NCBI GenBank assembly: GCA_965215045.1
Contig: OZ244031.1
Coordinates: 682,001-746,000 of the forward strand
Direction: 5' to 3'
From: G965215045 sp965215045
GTDB taxonomy: Bacteria; Pseudomonadota; Gammaproteobacteria; JABABF01
DNA length: 64,000 nucleotides
The notes under the pieces were generated by a model. The model saw only the letters and a list, made by a program, of their open reading frames with translations. It had not been told where the DNA came from and did no database searches. Both the position numbers and the translations under genes were made by a program. Numbering within the stretch: the stretch's first letter is position 1; the number at the start of each line of letters is the position of its first letter. Below, piece after piece: positions 25,735 to 34,778 of this stretch.

Positions 25735-27290
25735 GAACCCCCGGCCTCTCCCTCTTCCCGCTCCAGACGTTGTACCAGGATTCGATTCAACTGTTCCGGG
25801 TTGGCCTTGCCGCCCGATTGTTTCATCGCCTGGCCGACAAAAAAGCCCAGCATCCTCTTGCGTTTTTCCGCGGGGGCGGCGCGGTACTTGCGCAGCTGTT
25901 CTGCATGCCGGTCCAAGGTCTCTTCGACCAGGGCGGTGAGCAGCGCATCATCACTGAGTTGCCGCAGACCCTTGCGTTCGATGAGCGCGTCTACTCTTTG
26001 GCCCTCCTGGCTTTCTGCCTGGCTTTCTACTTCCCCCGCCTCCTGCTTTTCCCCCTGCTTTTCTCTCACCCCCTCCCCCTGCTTTTCTCCCGCCTCCTGC
26101 CACAGGTCTGCAAACACCTCCTTGGCGATTTTCCCGGAGATGGTTCCGTCGGCGATCCGTTCGACCAGTTGCGCCAGCTCCCGGGGCGCAACCGGCGCAT
26201 CGGCAATGGCGCAGTCATGCCGGTGCAGCCAGGCGGTGAGTTCCCCGCAAATCCAATTCGCCAGCGACCTGGCATGTCCGCAGTGCTGCATGCCCCGCTC
26301 AAAAAAATCCGCCGTATCACGGTCTGCGGCCAGGGCCGCCGCCTCCTTTTCCCCCAGGGAGTACTGCCGGGCCAGGCGGGCACAGCGCGCCCTGGGCAAT
26401 TCCGGCAGCGAGTTGCGCAAATGCTCGATCTCCTCCTCCTCGATGCACAGCGGCAACAGGTCGGGGTCGGGAAAATAGCGGTAATCCTGTTCCTCCTCCT
26501 TGCTGCGCATCGGGCGCGATTCATCGCGCAGTTCATCATAGAGACGAGTCTGCTGCCGCACCTGGCCCCCGCTCTCCAGGATTTCGGTCTGCCGGGCAAT
26601 TTCCCCGAGAATCGCCCGCTCCACGAAACGAAAGGAGTTCAGGTTCTTGGTCTCCGTGCGCACGCCCAGGGTGGTCTCTCCCGCGGGACGCAGGGAGACA
26701 TTGACATCGCAACGCAGGGAACCCTGCGACATGTCGCCATCACAAATTTCGAGGGCGCACACCAGGGAATGCAGACCGCGCAGGCAGGCCACAGCCTCTG
26801 CCGCACTGTGCATCGCCGGTGCGGTGACGATTTCCAACAGCGGCACGCCGGCGCGGTTCAAGTCGATCGCCGTGCAATCGGCAAAACGGTCGTGCAGGGA
26901 TTTGCCGGCATCCTCTTCCAGGTGTGCGCGCACCAGGGGCGTCTCCTTTTGCTCTCCATCGGGCAGTTGAAAGCTGATGTGCCCGCCCTGCACCAGGGGT
27001 TCCTCGTACTGGCTGATCTGGTATCCCCGGGGCAGGTCGGGATAAAAATAATTCTTGCGCGCAAACACCGAGCGCCGGGCAACCCGGGCATCGACCGCCA
27101 GCCCGAACAGCACTGCCATGCGCACCGCCTCGCCGTTCAGCACCGGCAGGACACCGGGGAGGGCGATGTCGACGGCCGAGGCCCGGGTATTGGGCGGGGC
27201 ACCAAAATCGACCGCGGAAGAGGAAAATAACTTGGAGCGCGTGGCGAGCTGCACGTGCACCTCCAGGCCGATCACCGGTTCCCAGCGCAT
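25731..27290 (-). CDS. gatB: Aspartyl/glutamyl-tRNA amidotransferase subunit B
   Basis: Binds misacylated Glu-tRNA(Gln) or Asp-tRNA(Asn) and activates it for transamidation with GatA and GatC. The protein is 519 aa, some 35-40 longer than usual. The N-terminus WEPVIGLEVHVQLATRSKLFS, VNVSLRP...RTETKNLNSFRFVERA and PMRSKEEEQDYRYFPDPDL are typical. The excess is a Glu/Gln/Gly-rich insert at about residues 398-431, just before the C-terminal tail domain (VDALIERKGLRQLSD). Confidence 0.96.
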   Translation of the reverse strand: MRWEPVIGLEVHVQLATRSKLFSSSAVDFGAPPNTRASAVDIALPGVLPVLNGEAVRMAVLFGLAVDARVARRSVFARKNYFYPDLPRGYQISQYEEPLVQGGHISFQLPDGEQKETPLVRAHLEEDAGKSLHDRFADCTAIDLNRAGVPLLEIVTAPAMHSAAEAVACLRGLHSLVCALEICDGDMSQGSLRCDVNVSLRPAGETTLGVRTETKNLNSFRFVERAILGEIARQTEILESGGQVRQQTRLYDELRDESRPMRSKEEEQDYRYFPDPDLLPLCIEEEEIEHLRNSLPELPRARCARLARQYSLGEKEAAALAADRDTADFFERGMQHCGHARSLANWICGELTAWLHRHDCAIADAPVAPRELAQLVERIADGTISGKIAKEVFADLWQEAGEKQGEGVREKQGEKQEAGEVESQAESQEGQRVDALIERKGLRQLSDDALLTALVEETLDRHAEQLRKYRAAPAEKRKRMLGFFVGQAMKQSGGKANPEQLNRILVQRLEREEGEAGGS

Positions 27291-28756
27291 CAGTCCGGCC
27301 CCGGCTCCGGGGGGGCACGCAAATGCCAGTCACTGTGCTCCTGGAATTGATGCGCCAGGGCCAACAGGCGCGCCTCCTGGAAATAAGGTGCCACCAGCTG
27401 TACACCCAGCGGCTTCTGCTGCTCAAAACCTGCCGGCACCGACAATGCCGGCAAGCCGGCGAGGCTGGCGGGAATGGTGAACAGGTCTTCGCGGTACATG
27501 CGCACCGGGTCATCGAGCTTGGCACCCAGCGGGAAAGCCGCCCCCGCTGAGGTCGCCCCCAACAACACGTCCGCTTCCCGGAAAGCGGCGTCGAACTCAT
27601 CGCGAATCAGGCGGCGCAGCTGCTGCGCCTTGCGATAGTAGGCCTCGTAGTAACCGCTGGACAGCACGTAGGCACCGAGCAGAATCCGGCGCTGCGTCTC
27701 GATACCAAAACCCTCGCTGCGGCTGTTGACAAACAGTGTCTCCACGTCCGGGTCGGCAACCGTCGCACTGCGATACCCGTAACGCACCCCGTCGTAGCGC
27801 GCCAGGTTGCTGGAACACTCGGCGGAAGCGATCACGTAATAGGCGGCCAGACCCAGGGCGGCGCGCGGCAGACTCAAGCGCAACACGCGGTGTCCCAATC
27901 CCTCCAGGACCCGCACCGCCTCCTCCGCCCGGGTGGCACTGGCGGTTCCCTCTTCCATCCACTCGCGCACCACGCCGATACGCAGTGTCGGCGGCGGTGC
28001 CTGCAGGGCCGCGTAAAAATCCTCCGCCTCCAAGTCCACGCTGGTCGAGTCCCGCGCATCAAAACCGCTCATCACATTCAGCAACAGGGCGGCGTCTTCG
28101 GCACTGCGGGCGATCGGCCCCGCCTGGTCCAGGCTGGAGGCAAAGGCGATCATGCCATGCCGTGATACCCTCCCGTAGCTGGGTTTGAGCCCGGTCACGC
28201 CGCACAGGGCTGCGGGCTGCCGGATCGAACCCCCGGTGTCTGTCGCCGTGGCCGCCGCACACAGGCGCCCCGCCACGGCAGCCGCCGAGCCGCCCGATGA
28301 GCCGCCCGGTGCCGTCTGCAGATCCCAGGGATTGTGCACCGGGCCATGGATGCTGTTCTCATTCGAAGAGCCCATGGCAAACTCATCCATGTTGGCCTTG
28401 CCCAGCATGACCGCACCCGCCGCTGCCAGGCGTTCCACCACCGTGGCGTTGTATGGCGGCATAAAATTTTCCAGCATGCGTGAAGAGCAGGTGGTGCGCA
28501 CGCCCCGGGTGCAAAAGATATCCTTGTGCACGATCGGGATGCCCAGCAGCGCACCGCTCTCCCCGGCAGCCCGGCGGCGGTCGGCGAGCTGTGCCTGTTC
28601 CAGGGCCAGCTCTTCGGTGATCGTCACCAGGGCGTTGTAATGCGGGTTCAGCTCCCGGATCCGCTGCAGAAAGCAGTCGGTCAGTTCCGCGCTGCAGAAA
28701 TCGCCCCGCGCCAGTCCCTGCCCCAGTTCCGCAATACTATGCGTATGCCAGGACAC
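27290..28756 (-). CDS. gatA: Aspartyl/glutamyl-tRNA amidotransferase subunit A
   Basis: Glutaminase subunit that supplies ammonia to GatB. The 488-aa protein has the amidase-signature triad: Lys in IPIVHKDIF, and the two Ser residues in GGSSGGSAAAVAG and TDTGGSIRQPA. The start is a GTG at 28756, directly after the gatC stop. Its own stop shares one base with the gatB ATG. Confidence 0.97.
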   Translation of the reverse strand: MSWHTHSIAELGQGLARGDFCSAELTDCFLQRIRELNPHYNALVTITEELALEQAQLADRRRAAGESGALLGIPIVHKDIFCTRGVRTTCSSRMLENFMPPYNATVVERLAAAGAVMLGKANMDEFAMGSSNENSIHGPVHNPWDLQTAPGGSSGGSAAAVAGRLCAAATATDTGGSIRQPAALCGVTGLKPSYGRVSRHGMIAFASSLDQAGPIARSAEDAALLLNVMSGFDARDSTSVDLEAEDFYAALQAPPPTLRIGVVREWMEEGTASATRAEEAVRVLEGLGHRVLRLSLPRAALGLAAYYVIASAECSSNLARYDGVRYGYRSATVADPDVETLFVNSRSEGFGIETQRRILLGAYVLSSGYYEAYYRKAQQLRRLIRDEFDAAFREADVLLGATSAGAAFPLGAKLDDPVRMYREDLFTIPASLAGLPALSVPAGFEQQKPLGVQLVAPYFQEARLLALAHQFQEHSDWHLRAPPEPGPD

Positions 28757-29050
28757 CTAGTCCACCACCCGCGGAACAACATAAAAACCCTCGCGCAGCT
28801 CCGGTGCACAACGCTGCAGTTCCTCGCGCGCAAGTTCCTGCTGCACCCGGTCTTCGCGGCGGCGCTGTTGCAGGTCCAAGGGGTGCGCAAGGGGTTCCAC
28901 GCCCTCTGTGTCCGCGGTCTGCATCTGCTCGATCATGCCCAGGATCGCGGCGAAATCGCGTTCCAGCCGCGCACGCAACTCGGGCTGCAGGCGCAATTTC
29001 GCCAGTGCGGCCAGGTGTTCCAAGTTGGGTCCGTCACTGTCGGAAGCCAT
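28757..29050 (-). CDS. gatC: Aspartyl/glutamyl-tRNA amidotransferase subunit C
   Basis: Small subunit that stabilises GatA and fastens the GatAB pair. The 97-aa protein has LEHLAALAKLRL near the start, then MIEQMQTADTEGVEPLAHP, and ends REGFYVVPRVVD, the usual C-terminus. The ATG at 29050 has a strong AGGGGGA ribosome-binding site; longer upstream frames are unlike GatC. Confidence 0.95.
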   Translation of the reverse strand: MASDSDGPNLEHLAALAKLRLQPELRARLERDFAAILGMIEQMQTADTEGVEPLAHPLDLQQRRREDRVQQELAREELQRCAPELREGFYVVPRVVD

Positions 29051-29366
29051 GGTCTCCCCCTGGTGTTGAATTCGCGACGCTCGCCGGCGCGATGCGCCGC
29101 TGCCTCCCGAACGCATCGGGGCACAGTATCCCATAGTTAGGCGACGCCGCAAAGCGTTGGGGAACTGCGCACCCCGACTCCAGCGACCCCGTCCCGGGAA
29201 CTTGCAGCGCATCCTAAGGGCCTGTCTTGGCAGTCAGCGTACGGTGTCGCCTGTACCTGTACAATGCAACGCCGGGTACGACGCGCCTGAACCTCGCGGC
29301 TGCCCGCGCTGCCGCCGTCTGCCGACGCCGGACGCAAAATCATTCTAAAGACGAGGGTCGATCTCC
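29051..29366. other. Divergent intergenic region, gatC / mreB
   Basis: No gene is seen. It should carry promoters for both directions. On the minus side a candidate pair lies at 29125-29153. On the plus side TACAAT at 29260-29265 is a possible -10 for mreB, without a well-spaced -35. Confidence 0.5.
29125..29153 (-). promoter_or_regulatory. Possible gatCAB promoter
   Basis: On the minus strand TTTGCG (29148-29153) and GATACT (29125-29130) are 17 bases apart. The spacing is ideal but the boxes match consensus only partly. Confidence 0.35.
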
Positions 29367-30407
29367 ATGCTGAAGGCACTTCGCGGATTTTTTTCCAGTG
29401 ACCTGTCGATTGATTTGGGCACCGCCAACACCCTGATTTACATGCCCGAACACGGCATCGTGCTGAATGAACCCTCCGTGGTCGCCATCCGCAAACGCCA
29501 GGGAGGCCAGGACACCGTGGAGGCGGTCGGCAGCGACGCCAAGCAAATGCTGGGACGCACGCCCATGAACATAGAGGCGATCCGTCCGCTCAAGGACGGG
29601 GTGATCGCCAATTTCAAACTGACGGAAAAAATGCTGCAGCACTTCATCGCCAAGGTGCACAAAATGACTTTCATTCGGCCCAGCCCGCGCGTGTTGATCT
29701 GCGTGCCCTGTCAATCCACCCAGGTGGAGCGGCGCGCCATTCGCGAGTCGGCCTTCAGCGCCGGTGCCCGCAAGGTGATGCTGCTGGATGAACCGATGGC
29801 CGCAGCACTGGGCGCCGGCCTGGAGGTGGATTCTCCGACCGGATGCATGGTGGTCGATATCGGTGGCGGCACAACGGAAATCGCCGTGATCTCTCTCAAT
29901 GGCCTGGTCTACGCGGATTCGGTGCGCCTGGGCGGGGACCGGTTTGACGAGACGATCGTCAACTACGTGCGACAGAAATACAGCAGCGTGATCGGCCTGG
30001 CCACCGCGGAAAAGATCAAGCACGAAATCGGCCTCGCCTACAATGATGACAGTTCCAGTCGCGAATACCGTATGCACGTGCGCAACCTGGCCCGGGGGCT
30101 GCCCCAGGAACTGGTAATCACCAGCGACGAGATTCTCAAGGCACTGCAGGAGCCCCTGCTGGGGATCCAGGATGCCATCAAGAAAGCCCTGGAAAATACC
30201 GAGCCGGAACTGACTTCCGATATCGCCGAGAAAGGCATCGTGCTCACCGGGGGCGGTGCCCTGTTGCGCGGCATGGACAAGCTGCTCAGCGAACAGACGG
30301 AACTTCCAGTGGTTGTCGCCGAAGAACCCATGACCTGCGTCGCCCGGGGCGGCGGCATCGCCCTGGAACTCCTGGACAATCACAAAATAGAATTCAGTGA
30401 CGATTAG
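29367..30407 (+). CDS. mreB: Rod shape-determining protein MreB
   Basis: Actin-like filament protein that directs lateral cell-wall synthesis. The 346-aa protein has the phosphate-1 loop DLSIDLGTANTLIY, phosphate-2 VVDIGGGTTEIAVISL, and the adenosine loop IVLTGGGALLRGMDKLL. The length is standard. It is followed by mreC and mreD, showing the cell is probably rod-shaped. Confidence 0.98.
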   Translation: MLKALRGFFSSDLSIDLGTANTLIYMPEHGIVLNEPSVVAIRKRQGGQDTVEAVGSDAKQMLGRTPMNIEAIRPLKDGVIANFKLTEKMLQHFIAKVHKMTFIRPSPRVLICVPCQSTQVERRAIRESAFSAGARKVMLLDEPMAAALGAGLEVDSPTGCMVVDIGGGTTEIAVISLNGLVYADSVRLGGDRFDETIVNYVRQKYSSVIGLATAEKIKHEIGLAYNDDSSSREYRMHVRNLARGLPQELVITSDEILKALQEPLLGIQDAIKKALENTEPELTSDIAEKGIVLTGGGALLRGMDKLLSEQTELPVVVAEEPMTCVARGGGIALELLDNHKIEFSDD

Positions 30408-30481
30408 GCCGTACGGGGCTGCCTCTCATCAGAACGCTGTTCTTCCAATCCCATGCGCCGGACCTCCGGCTCCTCATTGCC

Positions 30482-31258
30482 ATGCTTCTCTCCCTGGCAC
30501 TGCTGGGTGCCGAGCGCTGGCGCCCCGCAGTGCTCGAACCGGCCCGCGCGGCGGCGGAATTCTTAGGCACCCCGCTGCACTGGCTGGTGGCAGCACCCGG
30601 CAACAGCCGGCACGCCCTCGCCCGGGTGCTCAGGCAACGCCGGTTCCTGCAGGAAGAAAACCGGGCACTGCGCCAGACACTGCTGACAACGCGGGCGCAA
30701 TTGCAAACCCTGGAGGCACTGCGGGAAGAAAACCGGGAATTGCTGCAACTGTTGCAGGACAGCACCGGGCGTCCCCTGCAAAAAATGCTGCCGGCGACGG
30801 TGCGCAATATCTCCACGGCACCCTCGCGCCATTGGCTGCAACTCGACCGCGGTGCCGATGACGGGGCGGCGGTCGGCATGGCAGCCATTGACGGGCGCGG
30901 CATCATGGGGCAATTGACCCGGGTGTGGTCGCACAGTTCCCGTCTGCTGCTGCTCACCGACAGCCGCAACGCGATCGGGACGTATATCGAACGCAACGGG
31001 GTGCGGGCGATCGTCGAAGGCAACGGCTCCGGAACCCTGGTGCTGCGCCATATCACGCATACCACGGATATCCGCATCGGCGACCGGTTGCTGAGTTCGG
31101 GGCTGGGAGGCCGGTTTCCCGGCGGTTACCCGGTCGCCAGGGTCAGCGACATACAGCGGGAGGCTGACAAACCCTTTCTCTCGGTAGAGGCGCGCCCCAT
31201 CGCGCAGTTGTGGCGCAGCCGGCGCCTGCTGTTGCTCGCCGCGGAAGAAGCACCGTGA
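30482..31258 (+). CDS. mreC: Rod shape-determining protein MreC
   Basis: Membrane-anchored periplasmic organiser of the elongasome. From the first ATG (30482) it has 258 aa: a short hydrophobic start, a coiled coil around RRFLQEENRALRQTLL, then the beta-domain with HWLQLDRGADDGAAVGMAAI and VWSHSSRLLLLTDSRNAIG. MreC-like sequence continues upstream in frame (FFQSHAPDLRLLIA), completing the transmembrane helix, but there is no ATG, GTG or TTG between the stop at 30398 and 30482. The true start may be a CTG at 30419 or 30437. Its end overlaps mreD. Confidence 0.9.
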   Translation: MLLSLALLGAERWRPAVLEPARAAAEFLGTPLHWLVAAPGNSRHALARVLRQRRFLQEENRALRQTLLTTRAQLQTLEALREENRELLQLLQDSTGRPLQKMLPATVRNISTAPSRHWLQLDRGADDGAAVGMAAIDGRGIMGQLTRVWSHSSRLLLLTDSRNAIGTYIERNGVRAIVEGNGSGTLVLRHITHTTDIRIGDRLLSSGLGGRFPGGYPVARVSDIQREADKPFLSVEARPIAQLWRSRRLLLLAAEEAP

Positions 31259-31752
31259 ACCTTTTTCTCGACTCCCCGCGGGCGGCTGCCGCGCGCTGGC
31301 TGCTCGCACTGACGTTCCTGGCCGCCCTGCTGCTCAGCGTGTATCCCGTGCCCGCCTGGATGCAATGGTTGTGGCCCTCCTGGGTGGGCCTCGCCCTCCT
31401 GTACTGGGGTTTTCATCGGCCCGGTTCCATCGGCATCGCGGGGGCCTGGGCGGCCGGCCTGGCACTGGACATGCTGCTGGGCGGCCCCTGGGGGTGCTAC
31501 GCACTGGGCATGGCACTGCTCATGCGCCTGGAAATTGCCCTGCACAAACGCCTGTACTTTGCCGGCAGCCCCGTGCAGCAGGCACCGCTGATTTTTTTCC
31601 TGCTGCTGGCACCGGACCTGTGCGCCGGTGCCATCCACCTGCTGTTCGAACTGCCCGCCGAATTCTTCTTCGGTCTGCCGGCACTGGTCGGCGCCCTGCT
31701 GTGGGTGCCCTTGCATCTTCTCCTGCCCCACCAAAGACACGCCACGGTCTGA
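31255..31752 (+). CDS. mreD: Rod shape-determining protein MreD
   Basis: Polytopic inner-membrane partner of MreC. The 165-aa protein starts at GTG 31255 (GTGA overlap with the mreC stop). It has about five hydrophobic segments and the family-like WPSWVGLALLYWGFHRPGSIGI near residue 40, with LPALVGALLWVPLHLLL at the end. Confidence 0.9.
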   Translation: MNLFLDSPRAAAARWLLALTFLAALLLSVYPVPAWMQWLWPSWVGLALLYWGFHRPGSIGIAGAWAAGLALDMLLGGPWGCYALGMALLMRLEIALHKRLYFAGSPVQQAPLIFFLLLAPDLCAGAIHLLFELPAEFFFGLPALVGALLWVPLHLLLPHQRHATV

Positions 31753-31767
31753 GGCCGACAACACGGT

Positions 31768-34518
31768 ATGCGCCCCTCGCTGGTTTTTCTTTCCATGCTG
31801 CTGCTGGTCCCGGCACTGGCCGGCGCACTGTATTCCCTGGGCTTACGTTACCTGGTCGAGAATATCGACCAGCGGCGACCCGAACTGGTCGCGGCACTGG
31901 AAAAATACCTGCAGCGACCGTTGCAGGTCGAAGAATTGCAGGGCAACGGACGCGTCCGCCATCCCCGGCTGACGGCGCGCAATCTGCGCATCGAGGATGA
32001 GCATTTTCTTTTCACCGCCCGGGAACTGCGGCTCAATATCAGTCCCTGGAGCAGCCTGCTGCACCTGGCACCGCGCCTGTCCCGACTCGATACCCGCAAC
32101 TGCTCCCTGACCTTGCGCTTGCCGTACCTGATGCCGTCTCCCGACCGCGGCGACTTCCTGCGGCAGTCCCTGTCGCGACTCGTCTCTGCGATCGACGCCC
32201 TGCATATACGCGATTGCCGGGTCTCACTGCAGGTCCCGGGCAAAAGCGCACAGGAATACGAGCTGGCCCTGGTGCGTATCCGCCGTCACCGGGGATACCA
32301 TGAATTCGCGCTCGACGCCCACACCGGGCAACAGTCCCTGCACACGCAGGGGCGCCTGGAATATCGTCACGACACGCTGCAAAAAGCGGCTGTCTACGCC
32401 CAGTTCCCCCTCGCCGAAACCTTGCCAACCCTGCACGAGACGGGCCTGCTCCAGCTGACCGGGGACTTGCAATTCGAAGATGCGCACGGCAGCTTCTGGT
32501 GGCACTACCGGGCCGGTGCGCCGCAAGCACTCCAGGCGCAGCTGGTCGCTGCAAGGGCCCGGGTCCCCGGCAGACAGGACAGCGTGCTCCTGCAAGATCT
32601 GAAGACGGAGTTGCGCGCCGAAGTGCACGACACCAGCGACTGGCAGGTATTTTTCCCGCGACTGCAATTCCTGCTCGCCGAGCGCGATATTTCCCTGGCC
32701 GGTGAGCTGCAACGCAACCGGGGAAAATGGCGGGCCGGCATCGATGCGATCGCCCTGCAGGATGCCCTGCATGCACTGCAGACTTTCCAGCTGCTGCCGC
32801 CCCCTCTCCTGCGGGCGGTGGACGGTCTGCAGCCGAGCGCCCACCTGCACGAGCTGCAAATCGAGGCACCGCTGAGCGGCCCGGGAAGCTCCTGGCAACT
32901 GCGGGCCCAGGTGGAAGATTTACGTTTCTCCCCGTGGCGCGCCCTGCCGGGAGGTGCCACACTTGACGGCAGCCTGCACATGCGGGGATACGAGGGAGAA
33001 TTCGCTTTCCAGGGTGAGGATTTCGATTTCCATTTGCCGGCCCTGTATCCGCCCAGACGTTACCGACAAGTCTCCGGCATCCTGTCCTGGAAACAGGGGG
33101 ACCGGCAATGGCTGTTCGATACGCAGAACCTGGATATCCTGAGCACCAGCGGACACTTCATCGAAGCGCAAATCGGTTTGACACTGCCGGCACCGGGTGC
33201 CGGGTCGCCGGAGATCGACCTGCTCATGTACGCCCCGCAACTCGACTTTGCCACGGCACTGGCGCACGTGCCGGAAGTGGTGCTGCGCCCGCTGCCGGAA
33301 TGGTTGTACCGGCAAGACCACGGCGGCAGCGTGACCGAGGCCCAGTTGAGGATACGCGGCCCCCTGCGCCGGGAATTGCGCTCCCAGCTGCGCATCGACC
33401 TGGACACCGAGTTCGAAGGCCTCTCCCTGCAACTGCCCATGTCCCTGCAACTGCAGCAGGTGGAAGGCGGAGCGCGGCTGGCAAACAACAAGCTGCAGCT
33501 GCAGCTGCTCTTTGCCAACAGCCTCCTGGGCGGTCAAGCCTGGCATGAGGGCACCGCCGAAGTGCGGGTGGAAAAATCCAATTTTGAAATACAACTGGGC
33601 AGTGCCGGTGCCGCCGGGACCATTCGCGGGGATGGGCAGAACATCGCTGCAGAGTTGGAATACCTGCACCTGCCGCAGATGCAATTCACGGGATGGGGCG
33701 GCGGCGGGACCGTGCCCGTGAGCACGAAAATCGAGCGCTTGTCCCTGGGGGGCACCCCCCTGGGAAGCGAGCTGAGTTTCTCCCTGTTCAAGGACGGGGA
33801 CCACGCGGGCGTGCGTTCACTGGATGGGGAGTACCGCGGCATCGGCATTATCGACGGCACCCTCTACTGGGAGACGGAGCGCGACCTGTCCCATTTCGAG
33901 GGCGTGCTGAGTTTCTGCGACCTGGAGGAATTGCTGGAAGCTTATAACTGTCCCGACGAACGCCAGAGGCGCAACAATCGCATGGTGGCCAACCTGGTCT
34001 GGCCCGGCGGTTTCACGGAATTTGCCATTGAAAAGAGCGTCGGGGAACTGCGCGCCAACCTGAACGAGGGGCACTTCCTGCAGTTGGGAAATGTCCCGGC
34101 GCAAAAATTTTTCCAGTTGCTGAACCTGGACTCACTGCTGCGACGCCTGCAGCCCAGCATTTCGGCCCTGTCCGCCGAGGGCATGGGGTACGAGAGAATC
34201 CACGGCGGTATCTTTTTGCAAAATGGCGTGCTCCAGATTGAAAAGGAAGGATTGGTTGTCGAAAGCAACAACGGCAAGTTTCGTCTCCTGGGAACCCTGG
34301 ACATGCTGCAGCGTCGCCTGGATGGAGAACTGGACGTGACCCTGCCGGTGGCGCAAAACCTGCCCTGGTATTCCCTGCTGCTGGGCGGCACCCCGGCGGG
34401 GGCGGCAGCATTGTGGGTCACCAACCGGATTTTCGAAGACCAGATCGAAAAAGTGTTTACGGTAAGTTACCGGGTGCAGGGCACCGCAGAGAGCATCAAT
34501 TTCCAGATCAAGGAATAG
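31768..34518 (+). CDS. YhdP family AsmA-like protein
   Basis: Large inner-membrane-anchored periplasmic protein of the AsmA/YhdP class, thought to carry phospholipid to the outer membrane. The protein is 916 aa, against about 1270 for E. coli YhdP. One N-terminal membrane helix is followed by long beta-rich repeats and the family C-terminus: FFQLLNLDSLLRRLQPSISAL, GYERIHGGIFLQNGVLQ and TLPVAQNLPWYSLLLGGTPAGAAALW. In relatives maf and rng sit between mreD and yhdP; here they are absent. Confidence 0.88.
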   Translation: MRPSLVFLSMLLLVPALAGALYSLGLRYLVENIDQRRPELVAALEKYLQRPLQVEELQGNGRVRHPRLTARNLRIEDEHFLFTARELRLNISPWSSLLHLAPRLSRLDTRNCSLTLRLPYLMPSPDRGDFLRQSLSRLVSAIDALHIRDCRVSLQVPGKSAQEYELALVRIRRHRGYHEFALDAHTGQQSLHTQGRLEYRHDTLQKAAVYAQFPLAETLPTLHETGLLQLTGDLQFEDAHGSFWWHYRAGAPQALQAQLVAARARVPGRQDSVLLQDLKTELRAEVHDTSDWQVFFPRLQFLLAERDISLAGELQRNRGKWRAGIDAIALQDALHALQTFQLLPPPLLRAVDGLQPSAHLHELQIEAPLSGPGSSWQLRAQVEDLRFSPWRALPGGATLDGSLHMRGYEGEFAFQGEDFDFHLPALYPPRRYRQVSGILSWKQGDRQWLFDTQNLDILSTSGHFIEAQIGLTLPAPGAGSPEIDLLMYAPQLDFATALAHVPEVVLRPLPEWLYRQDHGGSVTEAQLRIRGPLRRELRSQLRIDLDTEFEGLSLQLPMSLQLQQVEGGARLANNKLQLQLLFANSLLGGQAWHEGTAEVRVEKSNFEIQLGSAGAAGTIRGDGQNIAAELEYLHLPQMQFTGWGGGGTVPVSTKIERLSLGGTPLGSELSFSLFKDGDHAGVRSLDGEYRGIGIIDGTLYWETERDLSHFEGVLSFCDLEELLEAYNCPDERQRRNNRMVANLVWPGGFTEFAIEKSVGELRANLNEGHFLQLGNVPAQKFFQLLNLDSLLRRLQPSISALSAEGMGYERIHGGIFLQNGVLQIEKEGLVVESNNGKFRLLGTLDMLQRRLDGELDVTLPVAQNLPWYSLLLGGTPAGAAALWVTNRIFEDQIEKVFTVSYRVQGTAESINFQIKE

Positions 34519-34530
34519 TCACCCTCGAGG

Positions 34531-34778
34531 CGCAGGGCCCGCGGCTCAACCGTAGACGAGAGTTGCCAGGCCCGGGAAAGACATGAAACCGACCACGTCC
34601 GTGATCGTGGTCAATACCACGTTGCCCGCCACCGCCGGGTCGATGCCCAGCCAGCGCAGGGCCCGCGGCTCAACCGTAGACGAGAGTTGCCAGGCCCAGG
34701 AAAGACATGAAACCGACCACGTCCGTGATCGTGGTCAATACCACGTTGCCCGCCACCGCCGGGTCGATGCCCAGCCAG
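34531..34778 (-). repeat. 124-bp tandem duplication of the mgtE 3' end
   Basis: Bases 34531-34654 and 34655-34778 are two copies of one 124-bp block, nearly identical (one difference seen, CCCGGG against CCCAGG). The second is the real 3' end of mgtE with its stop at 34670-34672; the first is a relic after the stop. The CGCAG at the block boundaries (34531, 34655, 34779) is likely microhomology that gave rise to the duplication. Confidence 0.95.
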
